64,000 nt of DNA, from the NCBI GenBank assembly GCA_911728455.2, contig OU452229.1, forward strand, positions 12,434,076-12,498,075, in the 5' to 3' direction. Positions 22,040-34,524 of this stretch are shown here, one piece after another (the stretch's first letter is position 1; the number at the start of each line of letters is the position of its first letter). A program made the translations under genes and the position numbers. This DNA comes from Marthasterias glacialis (taxonomy: Eukaryota > Echinodermata > Asteroidea > Forcipulatida > Asteriidae). The notes under the pieces are model-generated. The model was not told the origin of the DNA. It did no database searches and saw nothing but the letters and a program-made list of their open reading frames with translations.

Positions 22040-23426
22040 TTGGATCTGAATACAAAATACGATTAATGAGAAACAACGTAAACGAAAAAATGTTAGTAGC
22101 GGTTGTACATTGTAGGCCTACATCCCCCGTATTTTTTTTTTTTTTTTTCAATAATTACCCTCCTTCTAACTCTCTATGTTTCAAGAAAAAAATCTTTAAA
22201 AATAAAACTACATTTAAAATTTGCATCGAGATAGAAAGATGCTTATTTATTTTTCAAGCAATCATGTAGTATAATAAATTATACATAATTGTTGAACATG
22301 TTTTGGACAGACGCGTACATGTTGTTATAATGTACATTTAAAGCACGCGGACAGCATTGGTATTTGCTGAAGTCTAGTATCCGCAATTAGTGTGAACCAA
22401 CTAAACACGTGAACTAACAAACCAGTGAAAGTTTAAGCACAATTAGCCATCAGAGTCACAAGAAAATAGTGAAAACCCCCATTATACGATTGCACTGATT
22501 TCAAATATCGGATCTTGGACTCGCGAGATCAACATGAATTGTTTCACTCATTTCTCAAAAGCCCATAGCATTTCAGGCAAAGATGCTTCAAGGGAAGTTT
22601 TCCACCATGACCATCTGGTAACAATTCTGTTTTTAATCTTACCCAATGTTGTGCCAGTCTTTAAAGACAGAATGCAGTTATTTGTATATATCTGAAAGCT
22701 TACTGATTATCAAGTACTCCAGGCCAGTACCAATCCACCAGAGAAATCTCGGTTTTCCTGGTCAAGTTCAGCAAAAACTAATTCAGTTTCATTAGAATGC
22801 ATTCAAATCCCCGCATGTTTCCCTATAATTCAATTCAAACTAGGGTTTCTTTTTAGCTACTACTGCATTCAATTTGGTATTCGTGCGCACATGATTTTAT
22901 TCTTGTCACTCAGGTTCGTTTCAGTCACTCTATTTACTTTAAAGGCATTCAAGACTACATTCTCACCATTCTTCAGTTGAGATTCTGTAACCTTTTCAAA
23001 ATTGATAGTAATTATTGGGAATGAATAGTTGACCGGCCTCTTGCTGTTGGCTTTTGCGATCAAATTGAATATTTTTTGCGACCTAATGAATTTGAATGAA
23101 TCTTATTTGACAAGTGACTAATGCGTAAACCGTTGCAGTTGAATTACTCCTCTTGATTGCAACGGGGCGTTCCATTTTCAAGTGAAATTAAATGAGCCAG
23201 GAGTTAAATTGAATGCATTTTTTAATTTGTTGAAATGGCCTGGAAAATCCATATTATCTGTTAATATTGAGGAAATAGCTTTTAAGAGCCCAAAAATCAA
23301 GCTTTCTTGATTTAATTGTGGCCATCGAAATAAAGTTTATGAACGTGCAGAATATCTTTGACAAAACACCAACCGTCTGTAGCTGTTTTCTCCCAATTGC
23401 GACCATTGAATTGGATGAATTTCTCA
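22040..23426. other. Non-coding sequence with one weak open frame
   Basis: It contains a T-run at 22132-22149. A minus-strand frame ending at 22869 reads KRPVNYSFPIITINFEKVTE onward. No start, acceptor or donor supports it. Part of 22500-22650 resembles, inverted, the repeat at 44850-45115 (shared word: TTTTCCACCATGACCAT). Confidence 0.45.
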
Positions 23427-23651
23427 CACTCTAAAAACTCTTGAGTCAGAATTGACCCGGATTCCGAGTCCCAGGAGTCCCAGGATTTCTGGGTCAGGCT
23501 GACCCGGAAAGTGGTTAAACAGTGGGATATTGACTCTGATTCCGTGTCAGTTTGACATAGTTTCGGGTCAGTTTGACACAGACTCCGGATCATACTGACA
23601 CAGAAATGGGTCGGAATTCGGGTCAATTCTGACCCTGGAGTTTTTGGAGTG
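23427..23651. mobile_element. MITE with CACTCTAAAAA ends and GGGTCA palindromes, copy 1
   Basis: The ends are CACTCTAAAAACTC and, inverted, GAGTTTTTGGAGTG. The interior is a string of GGGTCA / TGACCC words, including GTCAGAATTGACCCGG and GGGTCAATTCTGACCC. It is the same family as 54668-54858. Confidence 0.8.
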
Positions 23652-26600
23652 GCACTGTTTGGTTTATGATGTGTTTATTGAAAACTGGAGGCTGTTGGGG
23701 AGTATTAAATTTGGGCTATAACAGTAATAATTTAAAATATAAATTCACAAATAAATAAAGTAATTTCCCTTTTGGTTAATTGCCTATAACCAGACCGGTC
23801 ATAATGATAAAAATACTGAAGTTTCATCGCAAATAAAATATTTGTGAGCACTAATAATATATTCGTACGAAAATAATTCTCCGGAGATCGCAGTTTCAAA
23901 TTTTCCTTTGTTCAAACCAAAATTTAAATAATTCTCAGACTCATCAAAAAGTTTACCAACGAACAATAATTACAGAGATTTCAAAATTTACAATATTACT
24001 CTATGGTGTCTTTACCCTCATAATCAGAGTCATATAACTTAGTTTAAAGGAATATATATTTTGTGATTGTGTTTTGTGGGAAATGGTTTAGAATAACTCG
24101 CTTTTATACAAACACCCCTCATGTTTGATCCTTTCTATTTGATGGATCGTTTCGCTCAATTATTTTAGGACCTACTTTACCTGCGTGTTGCTATGGAGAT
24201 ACTCTAGCGAGTCTCCCAACAAGGTGTCGATCGCAGATTGTTAATGGAGTTGCGCTCATCGATGTAAAACACCGTGTCAAAAGTAAAGCGTTCTTGAATG
24301 TGGGATTTTCTATGTTTCACAAACAAAACGACCGCCTCCGGCCATTATTTACGAATTCTCCGTTGCATTCACTGCAGGGGTGTCGCGGAATTGGAACGTA
24401 GATTCGGGGTCACGCATGGCGATCCCCCTCGGCAAAGCGTTTTGGGGTTTAAACTGTGCTACGTGCAGTTTTTGATTATTTCCCCCACATTCAATTGTAC
24501 TATTTTAACTTTACAACAGATCTGTTGTATACTTTAGCGATTTGATATCATGGCCTTTGGTTGCGGACTTTGAAAAAAATTAACGCGAGGGTTTGAAAGG
24601 TAACTGAGCATACAAACTATTCCCTACGGCTGTTTACGTAACAGCCGCGTAATCCGGAGAACTAAGTCTCCCGAGTGTGTACACAAATTGGCTCTCAGTT
24701 TTGAGACAACATCATAGAACATGACACGTAGGCCTAGATCCACCCGATCTGTTTATGTAAGATACTAACTATAAAAATACAGCCTTCCACTCGGTTGAAG
24801 GCTTACTTACAATGCAAATAGGTATGTGATTTTATCCAAATATGTTTTCCGGAAAACTAAACAGCCGTTGGGAAGATGGATTCAATTATTAAGCAGGTGT
24901 ATAGTTCTGTTTTTTAAGAAGGAAATTAAATCATGATAATGTACTACGCTCTCATAATGAGATTATGGTTTGTTCATGGTGTACAACATTGTAAGGGCAT
25001 GTCGTCAAATACGAAGGTTGCAAACGTTAAAGCTACAATGGATTTGAACTCGGGTGGTTCGTCGTCATCTTCCTTCGGCCGCGGCCGTGATTGAGTCTGC
25101 AATGTCTCCCCAGGCATCTCTGTCAGTCGTTTGGGCAGGCTAGGTCGTCTCGTTCTTGTTATTTGTCCCTGGCAACAGCATCCAAATAATGATGTTGGGT
25201 GGTTCAAATGTTGTTTCTTTTAAACTATAATTTCTTTTTAACAATATTGTCCGTAAACTCCCCAAACTAAAATAGTTAGTTATTCCCCGTATTAACTGTA
25301 TGATGGAAAGTTTTCGTAAAAAAACGGTAGACTCTGTCAATTTAACTCGGTTGTCACATCTTTAATTCGACAGCCTGTCAGAAAGCTTATTTTCAATATC
25401 GAAACTATATCAGGCATCCAGCTTGCTGCATGCATTAAAATTCGGCACGAACAAAAATCACGCGTCCACAGAAAAATGTTTTCAAAACCTTTGACACACA
25501 CTCAGGAGGAAATATCACCAGTGTCATTAATCGGTAAGGTGATGCTAAACAAATAAGCATAAAGGAACTGAAGGTAATACAACAGAGAGAGTTTTCCCGG
25601 GTCAAATGGCAACCATGATTCTGTTCTAACTGGAACAGGTCTCACCTTTGGCACAATTTGTATTTTTGAAAGTTTTTAGTTACAGTCTTTCCGTTTCTTT
25701 CTTAATGCAATTAGACCTTTATCATCCACCTTGAGCATGTTTCGTCTTTCTAGAATCATGGTAAACAGACTAAAGTTAGAGTAGTAGTAGAGTAGAGTAG
25801 AGTAATTAATAGTATGGTACTTTGTCGGTTCGATAGACCATTCTTGCATGCTATGCACAATATTAAGTTTAGTAACTTTAGCTTTATATCTCTCAACTGG
25901 ATTAGAAGGACGAAAAAAAATAGTACATTTGACCACATTTACCTATTTCCAGAGTCATGGCGGGAAATATTTTGTACAAAACGAAATCATGAATCAACCC
26001 GCCGACAAGTTAATTTCCATGAAAGGCACTCTGCGGTTGCCCGTAGCCCAGATGACGTCATGCATGGAACCGGTCCAACTCAAGTTTCGGGAAAGCACCG
26101 TTATTGAACATTACAGTCAGCAATGTGTCTTTTCCACGTGTACCGGATCGTCACGAATTCTGATGAAGTTAACATTATATCCGGTGTATTCACGAAAGTT
26201 GCGAAATCATGTCATGTGTTTGGATTGATCTCAATTATGGGGATATTTACAAAGACAACAACTAAGATAAATAGAGGAAAAATGAGGTTGTGCATGTTGT
26301 GTTTTATACGCGTTTTGTTCTTTGTTGAAGATACATGTTTATAAATAAATTGTGAAATGATGTAGCAATATCATGTTTATATGTTTATATACGAAATGTT
26401 ATTTTAAATAATCGTCTGTTCTCTTTTATCAGTTCTGTACTATTTTGCTTGTCTTGACGTAGAACTGTACTGTATTGTAATGTCTGTGACCTAATAATAT
26501 ACAAGGACATCGATGTAAAACAGCTTTTGCTGATCTTTTTATCCTGTTTAAAGATATTGAAATAAATAATAATACATAATAAATAAATATCATCCTTGTA

Positions 26601-27150
26601 CTCAATCTGATGGAGTAGGTTTATGACTTGTATACAGCCCCATTATATACTCTGAATATAGAACAGTAATGCTTCACATTGTATCATACAAGGAAATGAA
26701 TTTGTCGGTGTCGATTTGATACGTTCTGAGAAAAAAATTTGACCAAGGCTCAGTTTTTGTTCACTTAAATGTGAAAGTTTAGTGTCCACAAAATGTATTT
26801 TTACTTTCTATCTTGTTTTGATCAGATGTATAATAATTAGCAGTGGGGATAGTAAGATTAACATTTGCGGTTTTACCCTTACTCTGGTCGGCCATCTTTA
26901 CTGGCAATTCATTCATGTTTGTGAATGTGTAACTACATGCGTCATGCGTAAATACCGCGTGATGCGGCACACGGAAGTTCTGTCAAATTCCTTGCGTGGT
27001 TGGGCGGTGAACCACTTGGCCGCCTAGAAAAACTAGAATGCTTGACGCAGCTCAAAACCAACGCCCGTAAGTTGCCCGTAAAGATGGCGTTTATCGGGAA
27101 CTATCTAAGAGTGCTTCCTGTGTCCAGCAGGGGAACAAATCAACATGTAT
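23652..27150. other. Non-coding sequence, 3.5 kb
   Basis: No exon has both splice signals and a recognisable product. Frames at 24298-24537 (plus), 24974-25207 (minus) and 25848-26228 (plus) were considered and set aside. The 24974-25207 region, in another minus frame, reads TDRDAWGDIADSITAAAEGR. This may be a decayed retroelement tail. Confidence 0.45.
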
Positions 27151-27151
27151 T

Positions 27152-27195
27152 GTGCCACTCTGGTAGGAATCGAACCCACAACTCCGCATTCTAGA
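27152..27195 (-). repeat. tRNA-like fragment, probable SINE head
   Basis: The minus strand contains GGGTTCGATTCC, a perfect polymerase III B box, in the context GGAGTTGTGGGTTCGATTCC followed by TACCAGAGTGG. This looks like the 3' half of a tRNA. No matching D-arm or A box precedes it, so it is a SINE or tRNA relic, not a working tRNA gene. Confidence 0.45.
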
Positions 27196-27199
27196 GCAG

Positions 27200-29130
27200 A
27201 TATCTTTGTCGTTGTAAAAGTAAAACTTGTACATTAGTCAAACGTGGGTCAGACCTTAACTTCTTATTTATTATAATTATGTAGCACCATAGGCGTATGG
27301 GGACTCTTTGGTTGAGGGGGGGGGGGCAATGGGTTGATTTGCCTGAAATTTTACACATATAAAAATACAAGTACAGACTTCTAACGAAGTTTTCTTCTTA
27401 CTTTGCCCGATTTTCCCTCACTGTTTGCCCGAATTTGGGGGGCAACTGCCCCCTCCCAGCCCCCGGCTCGTACTGCTTATGTAGTGCAGAACCTCTGCTT
27501 TTATGAAACACTTAGGTCTAAAGATGAAATTATTTCTGTGGATGATTGGCGATATTGCGACTGAGTCTATGAATGATTCAATGTTGTCATTGAAATAATC
27601 AGGTTCCAAGGTCTTTTTATAATTCTAAGCCATTTGCTGCGCATCTATTGTGGGTCACCCGTCCTCGCAGGGTGTATCGACCGTGACGATCAAGATCTGT
27701 GCCATTGAGCTACTGATGACTATGTTGTCATCTCATTTCGTACAACACCTGGACTTGTTTCCTCTGTACCGAGTAATAAGCATAGTTGCTTTTCGCATGA
27801 AAACAAAGAGCCAGACTAGTTGTTCACTCCCAGCCTCAATTTGTATTTATAATATGCATTAATCCCTTTTCATCACTCTACTTATAACCAATTCCCATAA
27901 AATAGAACCCCATGACATTCTTGTGGAATTTGAACCCGAATGTTCGTTCCACTCTTTAAATCAATTTTGCTGTGGAAAATGACCACTCTGTATACAAACC
28001 CCAGAGCTATCTTGAGTAACCCTACTCCCAAGCAGAGGTAAAGGTTGCTATTTCCCAGGAATTTCCCGGGTACATTTGTCGTGTGAAAGGGGTCCCTTTA
28101 GTTAATATCCATACATAAGGGCTAGTTTTAAAAGTGATTGGTAAAATGTGGGTGATCAACCCCCAACCCCCACCTTGAAGTCAAAGTTGAACAGTCATTG
28201 TGGTGGACGTCGGCATTTGTGTTCACACTAAGCCACAGTTTCAACGTTCACTTTAAACATGAATTATAAACCTATAAAGCAACGGATGCTATATGCAGCC
28301 AATGTGAAGATAAAACTTCGTGACGAAAGTAATCTACGCGTCAAAATTAAAACACGGATAAGACATTACAACAAGAATATAAGCTGCATTTATGTCAAAA
28401 GAAGAAGAAGAAAAAAATGTAATAAATAATTAAGTACTTACTGCTGTGGAAAATTAACCGCCGGGTGATTAATTGATGAAAGACTGCAACCACTTTCTAT
28501 AGTTACACTCTAGGCTACGGTTGTTCGTTGTTTCATACACACTTCCACGGTGACAGTTCTCAAGTGCGCTGCTCTGGTTACGGACGCCAGGTTTATTGTA
28601 ATTTCGCCGGCCGGCTTCTCGCCCAAATGGTAAACAAACCACGCAGAGTGACGTACGGATACTTGCGGGGATCTTTCATGTGTTAATTATAAACCACAGG
28701 GCAGAGGGCATGCAGCGTGCGGACAGTCACGTAGACCAACTCACACGGAAGTTCGCTCTGTGTTTTTTTATTGATTGTTTACCATTTTGTCCAATTGGCA
28801 ACAATGCCCAATTATAGCAGGACTCTGGGGAGAGAGCGATGCGCGCGCATCTCTTGTGTTCAAGTCGTCATTTTTTTCGCTTCACCGATCAAGCGGAGCA
28901 TAGACCCAGATACATTATTACGATTCTATTATAAAGAACAATTCGTCACGTCCTTCCACTGTAAGCCACGCCCACGTCACACAAACTGGCTCCGCGACGA
29001 TAGACCGTTTTTTGGCGGTAAAATGTTCGGTTTTGGTTTCTTCACAAGTTATTTAATCAATGTACACCCAAATACACCTGGGTCTCCACGGCCTATTACC
29101 AGAAGCCCAGTCACGCCACGGAAGTACATA
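27200..29130. other. Non-coding sequence
   Basis: A G-run (27318-27327) opens a region that ends in a C- and G-rich pair at 27435-27470 (GGGGGGCAACTGCCCCC-like), so it may be another small inverted-repeat element. A moderately GC-rich part at 28540-28880 has CpGs and GCGCGCGC-like words but no supported exon. Confidence 0.45.
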
Positions 29131-29136
29131 ACCAGT

Positions 29137-29524
29137 GGGAAAGTAATCCGTTATTACAAGTTAATAATCTTTTATTACGAAACAGTAATTCGTTATTACG
29201 TTTAATACCTTGTTGTTACGAATTAGTAATCCGTTATTACAAATTAGTAATCCATTATTGTGCCTGTACAAAAGCTCCTCAGGACAGCTTATAGTACAAC
29301 AACGCCCTCTCTCATACTTACGGATTATTAACTCGTAATAATGAATTATTTAATTCCTTATAACGAATAATTAATACGTAATAACGGATTATTATTTCGT
29401 AACAACGGATTATCAGTTAGTTATAACAAATTATTTAATTCATATTAACGAATTACTAATTCGTAGTAACGGATTATTAATTCGTGATAATTTATCTAAT
29501 TCTTAATAACGGATTATTAATTTG
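29137..29524. repeat. AT-rich inverted array (very large imperfect palindrome)
   Basis: The left arm (29137-29262) repeats GTAATCCGTTATTAC and TTATTACGAATTAGTAATCC. The right arm (29320-29524) repeats the reverse complement, such as GTAATAACGGATTATTA. Units are about 20-25 bp. The central loop (about 29263-29319) is unrelated, with CAACGCCCTCT. Confidence 0.82.
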
Positions 29525-29610
29525 TAACAATGGATTTCCCCCCTGATAACAATAGCACTTTGGAATCCGTGGCACGATTGAGCTTTCGTCGTTACCTGCA
29601 GTCCATGGAA

Positions 29611-29872
29611 TAGGCCTTATTTTGTTACTGCAAGAGGGCGCTCTATGGAGAAAGTTTGGGGGTCCAGCCAATCGTGCGGTAAACCAGATGCAATAGGCTT
29701 CTATTAAAGCAGTTAATAATATACAACTTTTGAGTTTTTTTATTGACAGTTTTACAATGTAATCAGTGTAAGATATTGCTTGAGAAAATTGTATTTTTGA
29801 TGTTTTTAAATTTTTTTGTACTTTCAAAATGGAATTAGTATTGCGCCCTCTTGCTGTCAAAAATACGGCTTA
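29611..29872. mobile_element. MITE with GCAAGAGGGCGC ends, copy 1
   Basis: It starts TAGGCCTTATTTTGTTACTG then CAAGAGGGCGC. It ends TTGCGCCCTCTTGCTGTCAA then AAATACGGCTTA. The interior CAACTTTT..TTATTGACAGTTTTACAATGTAA is repeated, inverted, at 31256-31528. Confidence 0.82.
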
Positions 29873-30999
29873 TTGCATATAGCTAAGTTTTATCTTGAGG
29901 ATGTATTAAACAAAACACATTTTTGACTCAAGGTCTTCTGTTTTGCAATGGCTTTTCAAAGGTTTTATAGGATTACCAGTTTCTTCCATATGAAATGCAT
30001 CTGAACAAGAGTGACTTTTTTTTTAGCAAAGTCACACACAAAACGTAAGCCAACTTTTCCATTCACCCGTTGCTTTTTGGGGTTGTCAGTTGTTTGTGTG
30101 GTTGTACCGCATCGTGTTTTGCATTCTCTCGCTGAAATTTGTTCCTTTCAGTGTCATTGTATGTTTACGGTTATAGTATAAACTCTGTCCTTATAACCAG
30201 CAGAGCATGCTGCTCGAAATATCGAGAAAAAACCCTTTTGATCGTCTCAGAGCCACACAAGAGATTATAATAAATAGTGTTAATAGAAACCTCCATTCTA
30301 TTGTTTAAGTGTTTAGGTTATAGTTGTGATAAAGTATGAGTATCTGATGTCATCATCATGGACTGTTTTATCACAGTCATTCGACTGAAAAGGTACCCGT
30401 GAGTTTGAAAAGGGATTGGAAGCGGTAGGAATGGAGCCCGGAGAACGCTGAGGGCGTCATTTACAATCTAGGGGTGCACCACAGTATAATAAGCTTCCCC
30501 TGCAACCGAATTCTAAATATTCAAAAATACTAAAAAAAATATTTAAAAGTCTCTCAACCTCTAGAACACAAATCAAATATATTTTGTGACAACAAATACT
30601 CGAACAAACATTTTTAGCTGCCTCTTAAATTAAGGATAAAAATGTGCAGTGAAACGTAAACTTACATTTATTTCTTTGTGTGTGCGTGTTTGGCCATTGG
30701 CCCATGAAGCTATGTCCAACGCAAACAAAAACATCATAAGTGTTAAATTTCAAACAGAAAAAAAGCGCCCCACCCCCTTGGAGGCGCCCAGTGCTTGCAA
30801 GCAAAGTACGATACCGGTAGCCATAGCCTACCTTCAATCCCCCCAAAATCCACAGTTACACGTCATCTACACCAACTGTACAAATTAATTGGCCATATTT
30901 CAACAATTCCTGCAAGTAATGACCCACAATGTGTCATTCACATGGCTTGATAGGGCCTCCAAAATATTGATTCTGCTATGCTTGCGCCGTTACTCATTC

Positions 31000-31133
31000 A
31001 CTTAGTGGGGTGCAACCATAAGGCGAAATTCATAAGCGCGCGTTTTAGGCTTCTTGCTTTGCCATTGATCGACCTAACTCAGTTTCCGAAGCTGACATAG
31101 AGGGCGCACACAGCATCCGCAGAGTACGGCGAC
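31000..31133. repeat. Partial element of the TTAGTGGGGTGCA family
   Basis: CTTAGTGGGGTGCAACC and, further on, CCGAAGCTGACATAGAGGGCGCAC match the element at 33133-33306 in the same order. The right end is not clearly preserved. Confidence 0.6.
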
Positions 31134-31255
31134 AAAGCTCAGCGTTCTGTCCCAACGACGGAGTGCCCAAGATTTTTTCGAAAAAAATAATGGCTAAAAG
31201 CCAGACACTCCGATGACGTCATTCTCCATGTACAGATTCCCAATTTGTTAAAACA

Positions 31256-31528
31256 ATAGGCCGTATTTTTGACAGCAAGAGGGCGCAATACTAATTCCAT
31301 TTTGAAAGTACAAATATAATTCAAAACATTAAAAATGCAAATTTTCAAAACAAATATCTTATACAGATTACATTGTAAAAACTGTCCTTAAAACAACCTA
31401 AAAAGTTGTATATTAACTGCTTTATTAGAAGTCTAATTGCATCTGGTTTACCACACTATTTTAAATTGTTTATGGTTTGACCTCAATCTACCCTAAATGG
31501 CGCCCTCTTGCAGTCAAAAATAAGGCCC
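31256..31528. mobile_element. MITE with GCAAGAGGGCGC ends, copy 2 (inverted)
   Basis: The same family as 29611-29872 in opposite orientation. It starts AATAGGCCGTATTTTTGACA then GCAAGAGGGCGC, and ends CGCCCTCTTGCAGTC..AATAAGGCC. The two copies bracket 1.4 kb. Confidence 0.82.
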
Positions 31529-32177
31529 ATTCACCCACTGCAAATTAAATGATGAATCACGACGTGGGAGGTGTTCATGCAAAAAAAGATTGTTTTTTTG
31601 TTTTTTTGTTTTTTTATTCCAAGTTATCGTCCGAATTGGTGAGGGACAAAAAGTTGACAAATGCTTTTCATCTCCCAAACTACTTGTCTATTTTTTTCGG
31701 CCGGAAAAGTAGATCGAACGGCCTGTTTACATCATACTTATTTGTCTGCCTTTTCGTAACATTACAAAATTATGTTTTATTTTCCACATACACAGGTAGC
31801 TAAAAGGTGTTCATCTGCTTTTCTGTTTTCCCACAGCTTTCGGAAAAATGTTTGAGTCATACCTTTTATTTCAATACTTCAAGGTAAACTAAGTGGTTCA
31901 ATTTTAATTCATAAAAGTACACTTATCATAATGACTTATATAGTTTAATTCGAATCTATGAATGTTCTCCGCAATTTATGATATTTTCTTAAAAAGCAGA
32001 ATACAAAACATTGTATATCAAGCAAAAACGATAACAGCGAACAAAACAATCGAAAAGTCTTTCACTGAGAAAAATGAGTCTTTCATCACAATCATCAAAT
32101 AGCTGCGGTTTTGAAAAGGGTCGTGATAAACGAGCAGTTCGTAACAACTGCATGGTGTTATGCTGTCTGTTGCATTT

Positions 32178-32455
32178 GGTTCCCAGTGTTGTGAGATGAG
32201 AAGAGTTTGGTTTCCGGTGTTGTGAGAAGAGAACAGTTCGGTTCCCGGTGTTGTGACAAGAGAAAAGTTTGGTTCCCGGTGTTGTGAGACGAGAACAGTT
32301 CGGTTCCCGGTGTTGTGAGACGAGAACAGTTTGGTTCCCGGTGTTGTGAGATGAGAACAGTTTGGTTCCCGGTGTTGTGACAGGAGAAAAGTTTGGTTCC
32401 CGGTGTTGTGACAGGAGAAAAGTTTGGTTCTCGGTGTTGTGACAGGAGAAAAGTT
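32178..32455 (-). repeat. 31-bp minisatellite, nine copies, open in all three minus frames
   Basis: Units start at 32178, 32209, 32240, 32271, 32302, 32333, 32364, 32395 and 32426. The consensus is GGTTCCCGGTGTTGTGAGA then a CGAGAACAGTTT-like end. Because 31 leaves remainder 1 on division by 3, every minus frame reads the same 31-residue cycle (HNTGNQT, HREPN, TTPGTK). Open frames of 118-184 codons therefore result. Variation is silent and replacement alike, with no start or splice support, so I treat it as a repeat. Confidence 0.88.
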
Positions 32456-33132
32456 CCTGGTGTTGTAAGAGGAACTGAGCATACGTTGACAGAAAGGCCC
32501 ATTGTTTTGAGCACAAGCTGAAGAGTGGTTTCAAATCGAACAATTAATCTTCAGTTCATCATTACTGATCCAAAGTAAACCGATCTGTATCGATGCTCAT
32601 GTTAACATTAATTTGATGAATATACAGGGAAAGACGGATGAAGTCTGGTAGGATGTCAAGAAAAAATGACAAATATCACTCCATAACTATTAATATTTAC
32701 AAATTAGAAATGATGCATAAAGCTGTAGATATGACACCAATGTAACCCAATGCTCACTTCTTAAATTGGAAGCTTTGGGTAAAAAGGTGCGGATACCATG
32801 TTTTATAGAAAAATGTATTTTGGGATCGGCTAACTTCAAAACATGTAGAATAAATTAATCGCTTATAAACATGTGCCCCTTAGCAGAATTTTCTGGAAAA
32901 TATCCATTTAATTTATTGACGGTTTATTCGAAGAGAATTATATGAGAAAAGTGAATAAAGTTGACTATTGCCAGATAGGCCTATTTTTAATGTTTGGGTT
33001 TTCATTGTTGCTCGCCACGGTGTTTTTATATTCTATATTTTTTCAAGTGTGTTTTTTCTCAAATAAAGTGTTTTTTTTTTCAGACATAATACTGTTATTA
33101 GTTACACTTGGTGCCATGAGACTTAAGTCACT

Positions 33133-33306
33133 ATTTAGTGGGGTGCACCAATATGGGGTAATTTATACGCCCGTAGTTCAGCTTCACTGTAAAGTTGAGC
33201 TTTGACATAAATTATGATTGGTCAACCCATAACTCATCATCCGAAGCTGACATAGAGGGCGCACCAAGCAGCCACAGACGGCGATCAAGAGTGCACCACG
33301 CTAAAT
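33133..33306. mobile_element. MITE with ATTTAGTGGGGTGCACC ends
   Basis: The left end ATTTAGTGGGGTGCACC pairs with the right end GAGTGCACCACGCTAAAT. The interior contains CCGAAGCTGACATAGAGGGCGC, shared with 31000-31133. Confidence 0.72.
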
Positions 33307-33929
33307 GAGCTCTCCAACCCATAACCTTGCTAAATGCCACATAAAACAAAATACTTAACAAATATTTTGAAGTCTGTCAGCCTCTTGAAACTCAACCAAT
33401 AATTTATTTGTTGACAACTAACCTTTATTTTTTTCAATTTTAGTTATCCAAGAATACACTATACATGTATAGCTGACCAAGAATGGGTCGAAAGTGAACA
33501 GTATAATCGAACATGGTGTCACACTTAAACATGAGGTTCATCTAAATTCAAACTTGCCTAAATTTGATTATGGAGGTATTAACAAATAACTAAATATGAG
33601 GCTTTTGAGAAATGTTCATCCTTAAACCAAAACCAAATCCTTACGTTAATGACCTGTTGTCGTTTCTACTCCCTCTATTCCCAATATTCTAGTACTTTAC
33701 AACGGCAAGCATTTGTTCGTTTTGTCCAAAGACTGTTTATCGAGTCTAACCAGAGTATCAAGTTGCCTGGGGTCATTCGTTGCATGTGGGCAAACTGCCC
33801 GCAAATGCTTATAGGCTTCTTTAAGCTGTTCGCCTGTCCTCCCCTTTAACATAATTTGCACGCACTTGTAGAGTTGGTTACCAAGCGGAGTGGTAAATCA
33901 AACTTAGATCAATGAGCAAGCACGGCTAG

Positions 33930-34020
33930 CACGGCGAATCGAACCTGCTAATATCGACATCTTCCAGACGAACGAACTTTAATGCCTCTTCACCCAACCA
34001 GCTGTTGGTCTGGGGTTTGT
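33930..34020 (-). repeat. tRNA-like SINE fragment
   Basis: On the minus strand a possible A-box region (CAGCTGGTTGGGTGAAGAGG) is followed about 60 bases later by CAGGTTCGATTCG, a near-consensus B box. The body resembles a decayed tRNA. The stems do not pair well enough for a functional gene. Confidence 0.4.
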
Positions 34021-34299
34021 ATGCCAGTGGATATTAAGGGAACCCCTCGAGTTTGTTGCGGTACGTGCTGGCACTTTGCAGCCCGTTATCGTCAGTGAGC
34101 CAGCGAGCCATCCCATGCAAGGTGACGAAGGTTATCCGAAAAGGGAGTAGATTGGAAGAGGAGACCTGTGGTGGAAGACATTTTGCACTTCGCGTCCATG
34201 CGTGTGGTGGTCGAGTGTTCCATCTTATACACCTCTACTACTAATATTAGTACTACTAGTGCCATCGAACTATTCGTGTTGGACAATCCGTGGTGTGTG

Positions 34300-34524
34300 T
34301 CCGTCTTGTGACTTTTCGCAACAGGATTTACTTGTGGTACCACATCGGTCATCACGACACCGGAAGTCAAGACGCGGAAAGTTCTCAGACAACTTGAAAT
34401 TTTGTATCTGAGCCCTGTCAACAACACCTTCAAGGCGTGTGGTGTATATGTACATTTACGTGTGTATAGTTGCTCAAGCTGAGAGTCCTGAACTGTGAAG
34501 ACTGTCCGTGCAACAGCAGCAGAA
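34300..34524 (+). promoter_or_regulatory. Putative promoter and 5' UTR region of the SEA-EGF gene
   Basis: The 225 bases before the start codon include ACCGGAAGT (34360-34368), a consensus ETS site often found just upstream of metazoan transcription starts. Base composition is also more GC-rich than the flanks. No clear TATA box is placed relative to a known start. The position is inferred from the first coding exon. Confidence 0.35.

Noticed and set aside
24974..25207. Minus-strand frame with RPSLPKRLTEMPGETLQTQS and EDDDEPPEF
   Set aside because: Coding-like composition, but no acceptor or donor keeps the frame. Another frame reads TDRDAWGDIADSITAAAEGR, suggesting retroelement debris.
25848..26228. 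126-codon plus-strand frame starting with a hydrophobic stretch (MLCTILSLVTLALYLSTGLE)
   Set aside because: Signal-peptide-like start and four Cys made it tempting. However, it overlaps another frame of 97 codons, has no family likeness, and stop-free length this size is expected a few times in 64 kb.
27152..27195. Possible tRNA gene from a perfect B box
   Set aside because: The 5' half, A box and acceptor stem pairing are absent, so it is listed as a SINE or tRNA relic only.
28771..29205. 144-codon plus-strand frame
   Set aside because: Its last third runs into the AT-rich inverted array, and the rest has no domain, start context or acceptor support.
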